Source of the DNA: Bdellovibrionales bacterium
GTDB taxonomy: Bacteria; Bdellovibrionota; Bdellovibrionia; Bdellovibrionales; UBA840
Direction: 5' to 3'
Assembly (NCBI GenBank): GCA_020434605.1
Contig: JAGRAL010000206.1
Span: forward strand, 1 to 7,255
DNA length: 7,255 bases
This document shows positions 1 to 6,302 of the stretch, one piece after another. The notes below the pieces were generated by a model. It worked only from the letters and a program-made list of their open reading frames with translations. It was not told the DNA's origin and did no database searches. The position numbers were made by a program, and so were the translations under genes. Position 1 is the first letter of the stretch; every line of letters starts with the position of its first letter.

Positions 1-179
1 AAAATAAGATCTTTGGTTTTTCGATAAGTAGAAATGTAAGATAAAAAAAGAATCCAAAAGAATGGAGGCGGAAAGCCACCTAAAAGCTTGTACCATAAAC
101 CACTTTGTAAGGCGGTTAAAAACCATAAAAACAAGAAGTGTAATAGAATGTTTAAATACAGCGAACGATTTTCTGTCAT
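1..179 (-). CDS. mreD: MreD, rod-shape-determining membrane protein (partial, N-terminal 59 residues)
   Basis: The 5' part of a gene that runs off the left edge. It reads MTENRSLYLN, then a long hydrophobic stretch (about residues 9-30) and a second one (about 39-50) split by a GGFPPP turn. MreD is a small polytopic inner-membrane protein of the elongasome, usually 160-190 aa. It works with MreC, MreB, RodA and PBP2 in lateral wall synthesis. The visible residues alone are too generic for a secure family call. The identification rests on position: its ATG overlaps the mreC stop codon in an ATGA, the classic translationally coupled mreC-mreD arrangement. Upstream there is only a weak GAGG about 10 nt before the ATG, which fits coupling rather than independent initiation. 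Confidence 0.8.
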   Translation of the reverse strand, partial: MTENRSLYLNILLHFLFLWFLTALQSGLWYKLLGGFPPPFFWILFLSYISTYRKTKDLI

Positions 180-1015
180 TGGATGCTAGCCTCAGTTGTT
201 GCATTTATTACTGTATGAACAACAAAAACTTCATCTAAACGACTTACATCTACCATCGGCATTAACTCTATGGTTGGACTAATTTCAGATTTTCTACGAG
301 ATACATTTTTTACTCGAGCTATCGGTAGACCTTTTGGAAATATGTTATCTAAACCACTAGTAACTACCACATCACCGATTTGAACCTCATCAGAGCGCTG
401 TAAGTATTTAAGTAAACAAGAATCTGGGCCACTTCCTTCGACAATTCCTCTGGCGCGGGAATTTTGAATAATAGCATCAATGACCGCATAACGATCTGTA
501 AGTACTAAAATCAATGAGGTAGTTTCAGAGGCTTCTAGAATGTAGCCAACAGCAGCTTCTTTAGTAATAACAGCTTGGCCTTTTTCAACGCCGTCCCGAG
601 TTCCTCTGTTAATTCGAATGCTAGCTCGTTCAGCAAATATATCAATCCCTATGACCTGTGCCGAAATAAGTTTCATGTCAGCATCTTGTGTGAACTGCAA
701 AATTGTATTGAGTCGGGTATTTTCTTTTTCGATTTCTGTAAAGCGCATAACTTCTGCTTTTAATTTTGCGTTTTCGCTTTTCAGATCAGCAATTTCTTTG
801 TTGATATCAACCAAATAAAGATACTTTCCAGTTGTGTCTTGTATGGTTTTAGAAAAGCTCACAAATAAGCTTTGTACAAAGCCAGTGACACTGCCAAGAG
901 GTCTAAATATCCATAGACGGTCTCCGGGTTTTAGCAAACTCAGTGAAAACACTGGCAATAAAATAAGTAGGGCAAAGATAAATAATTTTTTGAGATCAAA
1001 GCGAAAAAAATTCAA
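176..1015 (-). CDS. mreC: MreC, rod-shape-determining protein
   Basis: MreC is a bitopic inner-membrane protein. Its periplasmic beta domain scaffolds the elongasome (MreB, MreD, RodA, PBP2). I place the start at a TTG codon at 1015, giving 279 aa. An AGGAG lies 7 nt upstream and the protein then opens directly with a short basic segment (NFFRFDLKKL) before the membrane helix at about residues 11-28. A longer reading from an ATG at 1129 adds 38 residues that resemble no MreC N-terminus and fill the divergent promoter region. A coiled coil follows (about 72-108, NKEIADLKSENAKLKAEV), then the beta-rich MreC domain (about 117-267). That domain has family signatures INRGTRDGVEKGQAVI (135-150), GDVVVTSG and FPKGLPIARV (about 214-235), and a closing RLDEVFVV. 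Length is normal for the family. It is the first gene of a minus-strand operon with mreD; mreB is not upstream. Confidence 0.93.
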   Translation of the reverse strand: MNFFRFDLKKLFIFALLILLPVFSLSLLKPGDRLWIFRPLGSVTGFVQSLFVSFSKTIQDTTGKYLYLVDINKEIADLKSENAKLKAEVMRFTEIEKENTRLNTILQFTQDADMKLISAQVIGIDIFAERASIRINRGTRDGVEKGQAVITKEAAVGYILEASETTSLILVLTDRYAVIDAIIQNSRARGIVEGSGPDSCLLKYLQRSDEVQIGDVVVTSGLDNIFPKGLPIARVKNVSRRKSEISPTIELMPMVDVSRLDEVFVVHTVINATTEASIQ

Positions 1016-1149
1016 GTGGATTCTCCTATGTATATAGTTAACGTTTTTTATGAGTGGAAAGAAAGTCTTTGCCCTTTGCGTTAGCTGGCAATTCACTTGC
1101 TCTTTTGGACTAAGTTTTGTGAAATGCAAAAGCTTGAGCTGGAGGAAAA
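1016..1149. promoter_or_regulatory. Divergent intergenic region between mreC and the PPIase gene
   Basis: These 134 bp must hold the promoters for both mreC-mreD (leftward) and the PPIase (rightward). The best plus-strand -10 candidate is TATAGT at 1033-1038, with a poor TTCAAG at 1011-1016 sixteen bases upstream. It would give a leader of about 105 nt. On the minus strand a TATATA at about 1036-1031 lies too close to the mreC Shine-Dalgarno to be a normal -10. No convincing operator or hairpin was found. Confidence 0.35.
1023..1027 (-). promoter_or_regulatory. Shine-Dalgarno site that fixes the mreC TTG start
   Basis: On the minus strand AGGAG sits 7 nt before the TTG at 1015. It is the only good ribosome binding site near the beginning of the MreC homology. 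It supports a 279-aa protein with a non-ATG start over the 317-aa reading. Confidence 0.75.
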
Positions 1150-2628
1150 ATGTTCGATATATTTACAAACCCAAAACGTAGAAAATCATTATTCGTGTAC
1201 ATCATCTTGGGTATGATCTGTATAGTTTTTGTATTCATGTCAGATGCTAACTTGGGAAGTTCTAAAGGAAGTACAGGTTATGCAGCTAGCGTAAATGATG
1301 CGATAATCAGCATAACTGAACTTAAAATGGCTACAGATCAGGTAATTCGTGTGAACTCTATGTTTTATGGCAAAGATTATGGCAACACATTAGAGCAAAG
1401 ACAGCAGGCAACTATGCAAGCCTTGCAGTCGTTAGTTTCACAGGAGTTAATGGCTCAAGCTGCTACAAAATCAGGTTTGTATATTACAAAAGAAGAGTTA
1501 GTTCATACTATTGTAGGCCTTCCGTACTTTCAGCAAAACGGAGTGTTTAGTAAAGATGCATATGATTACTTTTTACGTAGCCAGCACATGACTGCTGCCC
1601 AATTTGAAGGACAGGTGCGTAAGGAACTTGCTGAGACAAGAGTAAATGATCTGTTTAGACAATCGATTGTTAAGTCTAACATGCAGAAGAAAAAAGAAGA
1701 AGAAGCTAGTTCAATTCTATTACAAGTAAAATACATTTCGATTAATAAAGACTTAATGGCTACCTCTGCAAAAGCAAGTCAGGAAGAGATTAAAAGTGTT
1801 GCAGAAGACAAAGAAATGGAAAGTAAGCTACGTGATCTGTATGCTTTAAATCAAAAACTTTACAAACAAGAGGAAAAAGTAAAAGTAAGTCACATACTGA
1901 TTCAGCCTAAAAATGACAATTGGGATAAGGCTAAATCAGAAATTGAGAAAATTCGTAGTGAAACTACGCCACAAAACTTTGCAGCTCAAGCAAAGAAGTA
2001 TTCTACGGATCCAGGCTCAAAGGCTGATGGTGGAAATCTAGGCTATGTTGCAAAAGGCGCAATGGTAAAAGAATTTGAAACAGCAGCATTTCAGCTAGAT
2101 GTGGGAAGCGTTAGTCAACCGGTAAAGACAGAGTTTGGTTATCACTTGTTACTAGTACAAGATAAGAAAGAAGCTAAGACGACTTCGTTTGAAGATGCAA
2201 AGTTGGGCTTGGCCGAAAGATGGATTAAAGAACAGCAAGTTGAAAATACAATAAAAAAATTAGATGCGTACTTGCAAGAAGGCAAAAAGTCAGAGGCCGA
2301 GCAACTATTAAGTTCAATGCACTTAAAGTGGGTTGAGTCTCCTAAGTTTGACTTAGCGGCAGAAAATTTAGGTCCATTAGGAAAGGTAAGTGGTTTGGTG
2401 GAAGAGGCGTTTAAATTAAGCGCAGACAAACCATATGTGAATAAAGTTTTACCTAGTGGCCACGAGTACTATGTGGTTAAGTTTAGTGGGCGTGAAAAAG
2501 CTAAGAAGACAGATGCGGTTAAGCCTGATGCCCCACAAAATATGGCTAGCCAAATGGTCATCAGAAAATGGCTACAAGCTCTTCGTGAGTCAGCAAAAAT
2601 AGAAGCAAACCCTTCCGTATTACAATAG
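1150..2628 (+). CDS. Membrane-anchored parvulin-type peptidyl-prolyl cis-trans isomerase (PpiD/SurA-like)
   Basis: A predicted periplasmic chaperone and prolyl isomerase for folding envelope proteins, 492 aa. A short basic cytoplasmic end (NPKRRK, 8-13) precedes one membrane helix (about 13-30), which acts as an uncleaved anchor as in PpiD. Residues about 44-180 look like a SurA_N-type helical chaperone domain (QALQSLVSQELMAQAA, then PYFQQNGVFSKDAYDYFL). The parvulin domain is about 243-338: VSHILI with H248, STDPGSKADGGNLGYV (285-300), M305, F309 and FGYHLLLV with H332. Residues about 393-447 (FDLA, LVEEAFKL, GHEYYVVKFSGRE) resemble the degenerate second parvulin-like unit of PpiD. E. coli PpiD is longer (623 aa). 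GGAGG lies 4 nt before the ATG. The gene diverges from mreC, and its last 9 bp overlap the convergent thioesterase gene. PpiD versus a lone SurA-type paralogue cannot be settled here. Confidence 0.88.
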   Translation: MFDIFTNPKRRKSLFVYIILGMICIVFVFMSDANLGSSKGSTGYAASVNDAIISITELKMATDQVIRVNSMFYGKDYGNTLEQRQQATMQALQSLVSQELMAQAATKSGLYITKEELVHTIVGLPYFQQNGVFSKDAYDYFLRSQHMTAAQFEGQVRKELAETRVNDLFRQSIVKSNMQKKKEEEASSILLQVKYISINKDLMATSAKASQEEIKSVAEDKEMESKLRDLYALNQKLYKQEEKVKVSHILIQPKNDNWDKAKSEIEKIRSETTPQNFAAQAKKYSTDPGSKADGGNLGYVAKGAMVKEFETAAFQLDVGSVSQPVKTEFGYHLLLVQDKKEAKTTSFEDAKLGLAERWIKEQQVENTIKKLDAYLQEGKKSEAEQLLSSMHLKWVESPKFDLAAENLGPLGKVSGLVEEAFKLSADKPYVNKVLPSGHEYYVVKFSGREKAKKTDAVKPDAPQNMASQMVIRKWLQALRESAKIEANPSVLQ

Positions 2629-3018
2629 CAGTTTTTGCCACTTCTCTGGAGGTATGATCAACTTTCTAAGTTTCATATCCCAGATGGCAGCGCTGATTTC
2701 AATTTCGGCGCTGACTTGGCCGTTTTCTTTTACGATTTTATGGTGAATGGCAAAAAACATATCACGTGTCTTTTTAAAACTAGTTAAGATCTTAATTTTT
2801 TCTCTATTTTTTAATTCTTTTTTGTACTTTACGTTCGCTTCTAAAATAATGGGACCAATATTTTCTCTATGTATATCTTCAAAGCTGATGTTATTTTCTA
2901 AGCAGAGTTGCCATCTGGCCTCTTCACATATTTCTAAGTAAACTGCATGATTTACATGTCCAAAACTATCTAGGTGGTGTTCTTTGATTTCAAAATTATA
3001 AGTGTGTGCATCAGCCAT
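2620..3018 (-). CDS. Acyl-CoA thioesterase, hot-dog fold (FadM/YbaW-like, 4HBT family)
   Basis: A 132-aa single hot-dog domain, the usual size for this family, which hydrolyses acyl-CoA thioesters in the cytoplasm. The diagnostic segment is at residues 14-36: HHLDSFGHVNHAVYLEICEEARW. D17, H21, N23 and Y27 follow the family pattern D-x-x-x-H-V-N-N-x-x-Y. The stretch resembles E. coli FadM (HLDVYQHVNNARYLEFLEEARW), including the EEARW end that sits on the central helix. I chose the ATG at 3018 because AAAGGA lies 8 nt upstream; an ATG 27 bp further upstream lacks such a site. The start overlaps the stop of the upstream glyoxalase gene by 8 nt, so the two are probably translationally coupled. 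The 3' end overlaps the convergent PPIase gene by 9 bp. The chain length of the substrate cannot be read from the sequence. Confidence 0.85.
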   Translation of the reverse strand: MADAHTYNFEIKEHHLDSFGHVNHAVYLEICEEARWQLCLENNISFEDIHRENIGPIILEANVKYKKELKNREKIKILTSFKKTRDMFFAIHHKIVKENGQVSAEIEISAAIWDMKLRKLIIPPEKWQKLLL

Positions 3019-3730
3019 TAAATTGATCCTTTCTTTGTCGTACAATTTTAAAGTCTTCTGGCGTATTAGCTTTCAAAAATAAATTATATTGTAGTTCTAA
3101 ATCTAACTTTGTAGGTGTCGTAGGGAAACCATCAGTTCTTTTTTTTGTTAGGTCAGATTCGATCTGAGTCCAATTTGTTTGTGTGTCTAAACTTTTACAA
3201 AATTTTAAGTTGGTTAAGGTGTACTCATGGGTAAAATAAATCAGGGTATCCTTAGGTAAGTTTTTAATTTTTTGAAGTGAATCCCACATTTCCTGGTGGC
3301 TTCCTTCAAATAGACGCCCACAGCCTAGGCTAAAAACAGTATCGCCGCTAAATAACCAATGATTTGCCTCTGAGTAGTAGGCAATATGACCTAGGGTATG
3401 CCCTTTAATATCTAGTACATCAAATGTGGTATCTAAGTACTCAAGGGAGTCACCCTCTTTAAGGTGGCGTGTAGCTTGAGGGATACGCTTTTTATCATAA
3501 AGTGAGCAATAGACTGGTGCATTGTAGTTTTGCAAGATAGAAGCAATTCCTCCAATGTGATCAGGGTGGTGGTGCGTGATAAATATGGCCACTAGGTTTA
3601 ATTTTTTGGATCTAAGAAAGTCTAAAACAGGAGTCGGATCTCCTGGATCGACCACTACAGCTTGTGTTTGATTATGTATGATAAACACGTAGTTGTCGTT
3701 TAAAATAGGTATGATACTGACTTCTAGCAT
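3011..3730 (-). CDS. gloB: Hydroxyacylglutathione hydrolase (glyoxalase II), metallo-beta-lactamase fold
   Basis: A 239-aa protein that probably hydrolyses S-lactoylglutathione or a related thioester to D-lactate and free thiol, the second step of methylglyoxal detoxification. The binuclear metal site is complete: THHHPDH (H53, H55, D57, H58), GHTLGH (H111), SGDTVFSLGCGRLFEG (D130) and HEYTLTNLKF (H168). These spacings and the CGRLFEG and HEYT-N motifs are typical of true glyoxalase II rather than generic MBL hydrolases. The C-terminal helical part is present too: PTTPTKLDLELQYNLFLKA (204-222) and a closing VRQRKDQF, like the substrate-binding tail of the family. The usual NPFLR is here NLFLK, a mild deviation. 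No strong Shine-Dalgarno precedes the ATG. It is the first gene of a pair with the thioesterase and diverges from pyrD across 50 bp. Confidence 0.92.
   Translation of the reverse strand: MLEVSIIPILNDNYVFIIHNQTQAVVVDPGDPTPVLDFLRSKKLNLVAIFITHHHPDHIGGIASILQNYNAPVYCSLYDKKRIPQATRHLKEGDSLEYLDTTFDVLDIKGHTLGHIAYYSEANHWLFSGDTVFSLGCGRLFEGSHQEMWDSLQKIKNLPKDTLIYFTHEYTLTNLKFCKSLDTQTNWTQIESDLTKKRTDGFPTTPTKLDLELQYNLFLKANTPEDFKIVRQRKDQFNG
3027..3032 (-). promoter_or_regulatory. Shine-Dalgarno site choosing the internal thioesterase start
   Basis: AAAGGA on the minus strand, 8 nt before the ATG at 3018 and inside the last codons of the upstream glyoxalase gene. It favours the 132-aa thioesterase over a 141-aa reading from 3045. 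Confidence 0.65.
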
Positions 3731-3780
3731 ATTTTGATTCTACTTGTTTTCACGACTTCGGTATACTATTTTGAGGAGCA
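3731..3780. promoter_or_regulatory. Short divergent spacer between gloB and pyrD, with -10-like TATACT and pyrD ribosome binding site
   Basis: Only 50 bp separate the two divergent starts. TATACT at 3762-3767 is a good -10 match for pyrD, but no -35 stands at normal spacing (TTGATT at 3734-3739 is 22 bp away). It would also put the transcript start about 7 nt before the ATG, on top of the Shine-Dalgarno. That site is GAGGAG at 3773-3778, only 2 nt from the ATG, which is tight. The gloB side shows no clear promoter or Shine-Dalgarno; its promoter may lie inside pyrD. Confidence 0.35.
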
Positions 3781-4788
3781 ATGTTTAGTCATTTACAGTC
3801 CTTACTACTCTTATTGCCGCCTGAGACAGCTCATCAACTTGCTTTTTTAGCAGGTAAGCGCTTGCAATCGATGCAATTTTACAAAAAGTTTGAAGAACAA
3901 TATTCTGAGATTAAAAATATTAAACCTACACAGGTAGCGGGTTTACACTTTATACATCCCGTGGGATTAGCCGCAGGATTTGATAAAAATGCCGAACTCA
4001 TTGAGCTTTTATCACATATTGGCTTTAGCTTTTTAGAGGTGGGCACAGTTACACCTCTTGGTCAGGCAGGTAATCCCAAGCCTCGTATTTTTAGACTTCC
4101 AAAGAAAAAATCACTTGTAAATCGTCTTGGCTTTAACAATCAAGGTTGTGATGTTATGAGATCAAATATTTTGCGTCAAAAATCAAAAATGAAAAATGAC
4201 GTAAAACTGGGGATCAATATTGGAAAAAATAAGGTCACTCAAAATGAGCTAGCTGCCAATGATTACAGGCTATGCTCTGAGGCTCTACATGATCTTGCTG
4301 ACTATATGGTAATTAATATTTCATCTCCAAACACACCAGGTTTAAGAGACTTACAATCAGTATCTTTTTTAAATGAAGTAAGACAAGCGGTTAAAACAGA
4401 TAAGCCAGTTTTTGTAAAATTGGCTCCTGAATTAGACGAGGGAGAGCTAAAAGATATACTAGAAGCCATTAGTGATCTCAAATTTAGTGGTGTGATTTTG
4501 ACGAATACTCTGTCAGTTGCTAGCGATAAAAAATTAAATGAAATCTATAAAACCGGGGGCATCAGTGGAAGTTTACTTAGAATATCGTCTCGGGAAATGC
4601 TTTTAAGAGCTAAAAAATATACTAACTTGCCAATTATTAGTGTCGGAGGAATTGACTCTAGTGATGAAATTCTTTGGCGGCTAAAAAATGGTGCAAGTTT
4701 AGTTCAAATATATACAGCTATGATTTATCAGGGGCAGGGAATCGTTTTGGATTTATTAAAAGGCTTGTATGCAAATCAAAAACTGTAG
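3781..4788 (+). CDS. pyrD: Dihydroorotate dehydrogenase, class 2 (quinone-dependent)
   Basis: This FMN enzyme oxidises dihydroorotate to orotate in de novo pyrimidine synthesis and passes electrons to membrane quinone. The 335-aa length is normal for class 2. The N-terminal helical extension that docks on the membrane is present (residues about 1-35, FSHLQSLLLLLPPETAHQLAF) and aligns from the first Met with E. coli PyrD. FMN and substrate motifs follow: GLAAGFDKN (62-70), EVGTVTP (86-91), NRLGFNNQG (114-122), GINIGKNK (144-151), NISSPNTPGLRDLQ (179-192), TGGISG (258-263), SVGGIDS (287-293) and QIYTAMIY. S182 matches the catalytic base Ser of class 2 enzymes; class 1 enzymes use Cys. It is the first gene of a plus-strand operon and its end overlaps the next gene by 20 bp. 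Confidence 0.96.
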   Translation: MFSHLQSLLLLLPPETAHQLAFLAGKRLQSMQFYKKFEEQYSEIKNIKPTQVAGLHFIHPVGLAAGFDKNAELIELLSHIGFSFLEVGTVTPLGQAGNPKPRIFRLPKKKSLVNRLGFNNQGCDVMRSNILRQKSKMKNDVKLGINIGKNKVTQNELAANDYRLCSEALHDLADYMVINISSPNTPGLRDLQSVSFLNEVRQAVKTDKPVFVKLAPELDEGELKDILEAISDLKFSGVILTNTLSVASDKKLNEIYKTGGISGSLLRISSREMLLRAKKYTNLPIISVGGIDSSDEILWRLKNGASLVQIYTAMIYQGQGIVLDLLKGLYANQKL

Positions 4789-5227
4789 CGCCGAAGATGT
4801 CTTACCACTTAGGCATAAGATTTTAAGGCCTGGTCGCGATATTTCTAGCGCGGTTTACGCTGAAGATCAGGACAAAACGACTTCTCATATTGCTGTAGTT
4901 GATAGTGATAAAACAATCGCTGTTTTAACACTGCTAACAACAAAAAAATTGCCAAATTATCTAGAAAGTTTATCTTTGCCAACCAATGCATTTGTTCAGC
5001 TCAGAGGCATGGCAGTAGACGAGGGACAGCAGGGTAAGGGCGTAGGAAAGTTTTTAATTGAGAATACTATCAATCAATTAGCAGAGACCGGGGTTTATAA
5101 AATTCTTTGGTGTAACGCAAGAACCTATGCATTGCCATTTTATGTAAAACTAGGTTTTAAAGTAGTAGGGGATGAGTTTATTGTTCCCGATGTCGGACCA
5201 CACTTTGTAATGTATAAAACAATATAG
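4769..5227 (+). CDS. GNAT-family N-acetyltransferase, substrate unknown
   Basis: A 152-aa single GNAT domain, presumably a cytoplasmic acetyl-CoA-dependent acyltransferase. Motif A is clear: FVQLRGMAVDEGQQGKGVGKFLIE (about 76-97), with the pyrophosphate-binding Q-x-x-G-x-G at Q88-G91-G93. A C-terminal motif B-like part, LWCNARTYALPFYVKLGFKVVG (113-134), includes the usual N-x-R-x-x-A-x-x-F-Y-x-K-x-G-F pattern. It ends with GPHFVMYK, a pattern seen in YjcF/ElaA-like members. No substrate can be assigned. The start is an ATG inside the end of pyrD (20-bp overlap) with AAAAGG 5 nt upstream. The stop overlaps the ribosome binding site of dut. It is therefore tightly co-expressed with two pyrimidine genes, which may or may not reflect its function. 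Confidence 0.87.
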   Translation: MQIKNCSAEDVLPLRHKILRPGRDISSAVYAEDQDKTTSHIAVVDSDKTIAVLTLLTTKKLPNYLESLSLPTNAFVQLRGMAVDEGQQGKGVGKFLIENTINQLAETGVYKILWCNARTYALPFYVKLGFKVVGDEFIVPDVGPHFVMYKTI

Positions 5228-5230
5228 GAG
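5226..5230 (+). promoter_or_regulatory. dut Shine-Dalgarno overlapping the GNAT stop codon
   Basis: AGGAG lies 5 nt before the dut ATG. Its first two bases are the last two of the TAG stop of the acetyltransferase gene, so termination and re-initiation are probably coupled. Confidence 0.7.
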
Positions 5231-5235
5231 TTTAT

Positions 5236-5688
5236 ATGGAATGGATCAATGTAGGTTTAAAAGTACAAACTCTAGAACACTTTACGGGCGATTTACCTGC
5301 GTATGCCACTGAAGGCGCTAGTGGCTTTGATGTTAGAGCCAGACTGGATACAAGCGTTATGATAAAGCCAGGAGAGAGAGCGTTGATCCCGACGGGCTTA
5401 GCGTTTGCAATTCCTGCGGGCTATGAAATTCAGGCTCGCCCTCGTAGTGGATTAGCGATAAAGCATGGGATATCTCTTGTAAATAGTCCGGGTACTATCG
5501 ATGCTGATTACCGAGGTGAAGTTAAAATTATTTTAATCAATCAAGGCAACGAGCCTTTTGAAATTAAAGACCAAGAGCGAATTGCTCAATTGGTGTTGTG
5601 CCCTGTGGTTAAGGCGCAATTTGAACGCGTAAGCACTCTAGATGATACAAAACGCGGCGCTGGTGGTTTTGGTTCAACAGGTCGCTAG
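5236..5688 (+). CDS. dut: Deoxyuridine 5'-triphosphate nucleotidohydrolase (dUTPase), trimeric type
   Basis: The enzyme splits dUTP into dUMP and pyrophosphate. This keeps uracil out of DNA and supplies dUMP for thymidylate synthesis. All five motifs of the homotrimeric family are present in order in this 150-aa protein: I, GASGFDVRA (27-35); II, ARPRSGLAIKHGI (67-79); III, GTIDADYRGEVKI (86-98) with the catalytic Asp D89 or D91; IV, ERIAQLVL (114-121); V, RGAGGFGSTG (140-149), the glycine-rich arm that closes over the neighbouring active site. Length is typical and nothing is missing. It is the last gene of the pyrD-GNAT-dut operon, 8 nt after the GNAT stop, and is followed by a hairpin shared with the convergent gene. 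Confidence 0.96.
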   Translation: MEWINVGLKVQTLEHFTGDLPAYATEGASGFDVRARLDTSVMIKPGERALIPTGLAFAIPAGYEIQARPRSGLAIKHGISLVNSPGTIDADYRGEVKIILINQGNEPFEIKDQERIAQLVLCPVVKAQFERVSTLDDTKRGAGGFGSTGR

Positions 5689-5714
5689 ATTATAACTTTA
5701 GATCTATAGGTTGG

Positions 5715-5750
5715 TGGACGACGAATTTTAAGCTAAGAAATTCGTGTCCA
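5715..5750. terminator. Terminator-like hairpin between dut and the convergent Yip1-like gene
   Basis: TGGAC-G-ACGAATTT (5715-5728) pairs with AAATTCGTGTCCA (5738-5750). This gives a 13-bp stem with one bulged G (5720) and a 9-nt loop. It stands 26 nt after the dut stop and overlaps the last codons and the TAG of the minus-strand gene. Neither side has a strong T-run (ATCTTGCTTT follows on the plus strand), so it is not a textbook intrinsic terminator. Its place between convergent genes makes a bidirectional role plausible. Confidence 0.5.
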
Positions 5751-6299
5751 ATCTTGCTTTAAAGAATATCCGTACTGAGCCAGCCAAGAAAGACAAATAA
5801 ACAAGATAAAGTAGAATACAAGCTTAATTACTTTTTGCTTTTCTAATTTGTAGTTTTCAACAATACCTACCACAAGTAAAAAACCAACAATGATAAAGCC
5901 AACAAGGTCAACGGTGTAAAAGAGTGGCGAGAGAACTCGCAAGACTAAAAATGGAATGTTGGCTAGGACTAATAAAATAAAGGTTTGTCTTACAGGAAAT
6001 TCTTTTTGAAAGAAGAATAATATTAAATAATGTAGTGAAAGGCTGACTAAAAAACTAATTGTAAGCGCAAGAAGAGGGAATAGAAGTAAACCCCATACAA
6101 CAAATATAATGTTTTGTGATACGATACCCGCCAGCACGCCACTAAATAATGACAAACTACCTTGCAACAATAAAACTTGCCCCCAATCTAAGTTAGGGGC
6201 GGATTTCATGCCTTCAATAGGATTTCTTAAGAAGTGCAGAGTAAAATTGCTTAAGTATTTTAAATCACCTAAAAATTTTTCTGCGTTGAAGTCGAGCAT
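5733..6299 (-). CDS. Polytopic inner-membrane protein, Yip1-like
   Basis: A 188-aa membrane protein of unknown function. A soluble N-terminus of about 40 residues (FLRNPIEGMKSAPNLDW at 23-39) is followed by about five hydrophobic segments at roughly 42-61, 63-97 (perhaps two helices), 106-126, 129-147 and 158-177. A basic loop (NYKLEKQK, 149-156) precedes the last one. The size, the N-terminal FLRNP segment and the helix pattern resemble the Yip1 domain family of integral membrane proteins, which in bacteria have no established role; I hold this family call loosely. AGGAG lies only 3 nt before the ATG and overlaps the TAG of the upstream barrel gene, so the two are co-transcribed. The 3' end forms one arm of the shared hairpin. 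Confidence 0.8.
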   Translation of the reverse strand: MLDFNAEKFLGDLKYLSNFTLHFLRNPIEGMKSAPNLDWGQVLLLQGSLSLFSGVLAGIVSQNIIFVVWGLLLFPLLALTISFLVSLSLHYLILFFFQKEFPVRQTFILLVLANIPFLVLRVLSPLFYTVDLVGFIIVGFLLVVGIVENYKLEKQKVIKLVFYFILFICLSWLAQYGYSLKQDWTRIS

Positions 6300-6302
6300 A
6301 TG

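Noticed and set aside
575..1037. Three plus-strand open frames of 62-67 codons antisense to mreC
   Set aside because: Overlapping shadows of a well-supported gene; Ser/Phe/Ile-rich composition typical of antisense frames, and no domain.
1016..1129. 38-residue N-terminal extension of MreC from an ATG at 1129
   Set aside because: It fills the divergent promoter region, lacks MreC-like sequence and has no better ribosome binding site than the AGGAG before the TTG at 1015.
2142..2429. 95-codon minus-strand frame inside the PPIase gene
   Set aside because: Antisense to conserved parvulin coding sequence, with a low-complexity translation and no recognisable family.
2747..2941. 64-codon plus-strand frame antisense to the thioesterase
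   Set aside because: Shadow of the hot-dog gene; its hydrophobic look comes from reading a Lys/Glu-rich gene in reverse.
3019..3045. Nine-residue extension of the thioesterase from an upstream ATG
   Set aside because: The ATG at 3018 has AAAGGA at good spacing and gives the normal hot-dog N-terminus.
5699..5706. TAGATCTA palindrome after dut
   Set aside because: Only 8 bp with no loop or partner; expected by chance in AT-rich DNA.
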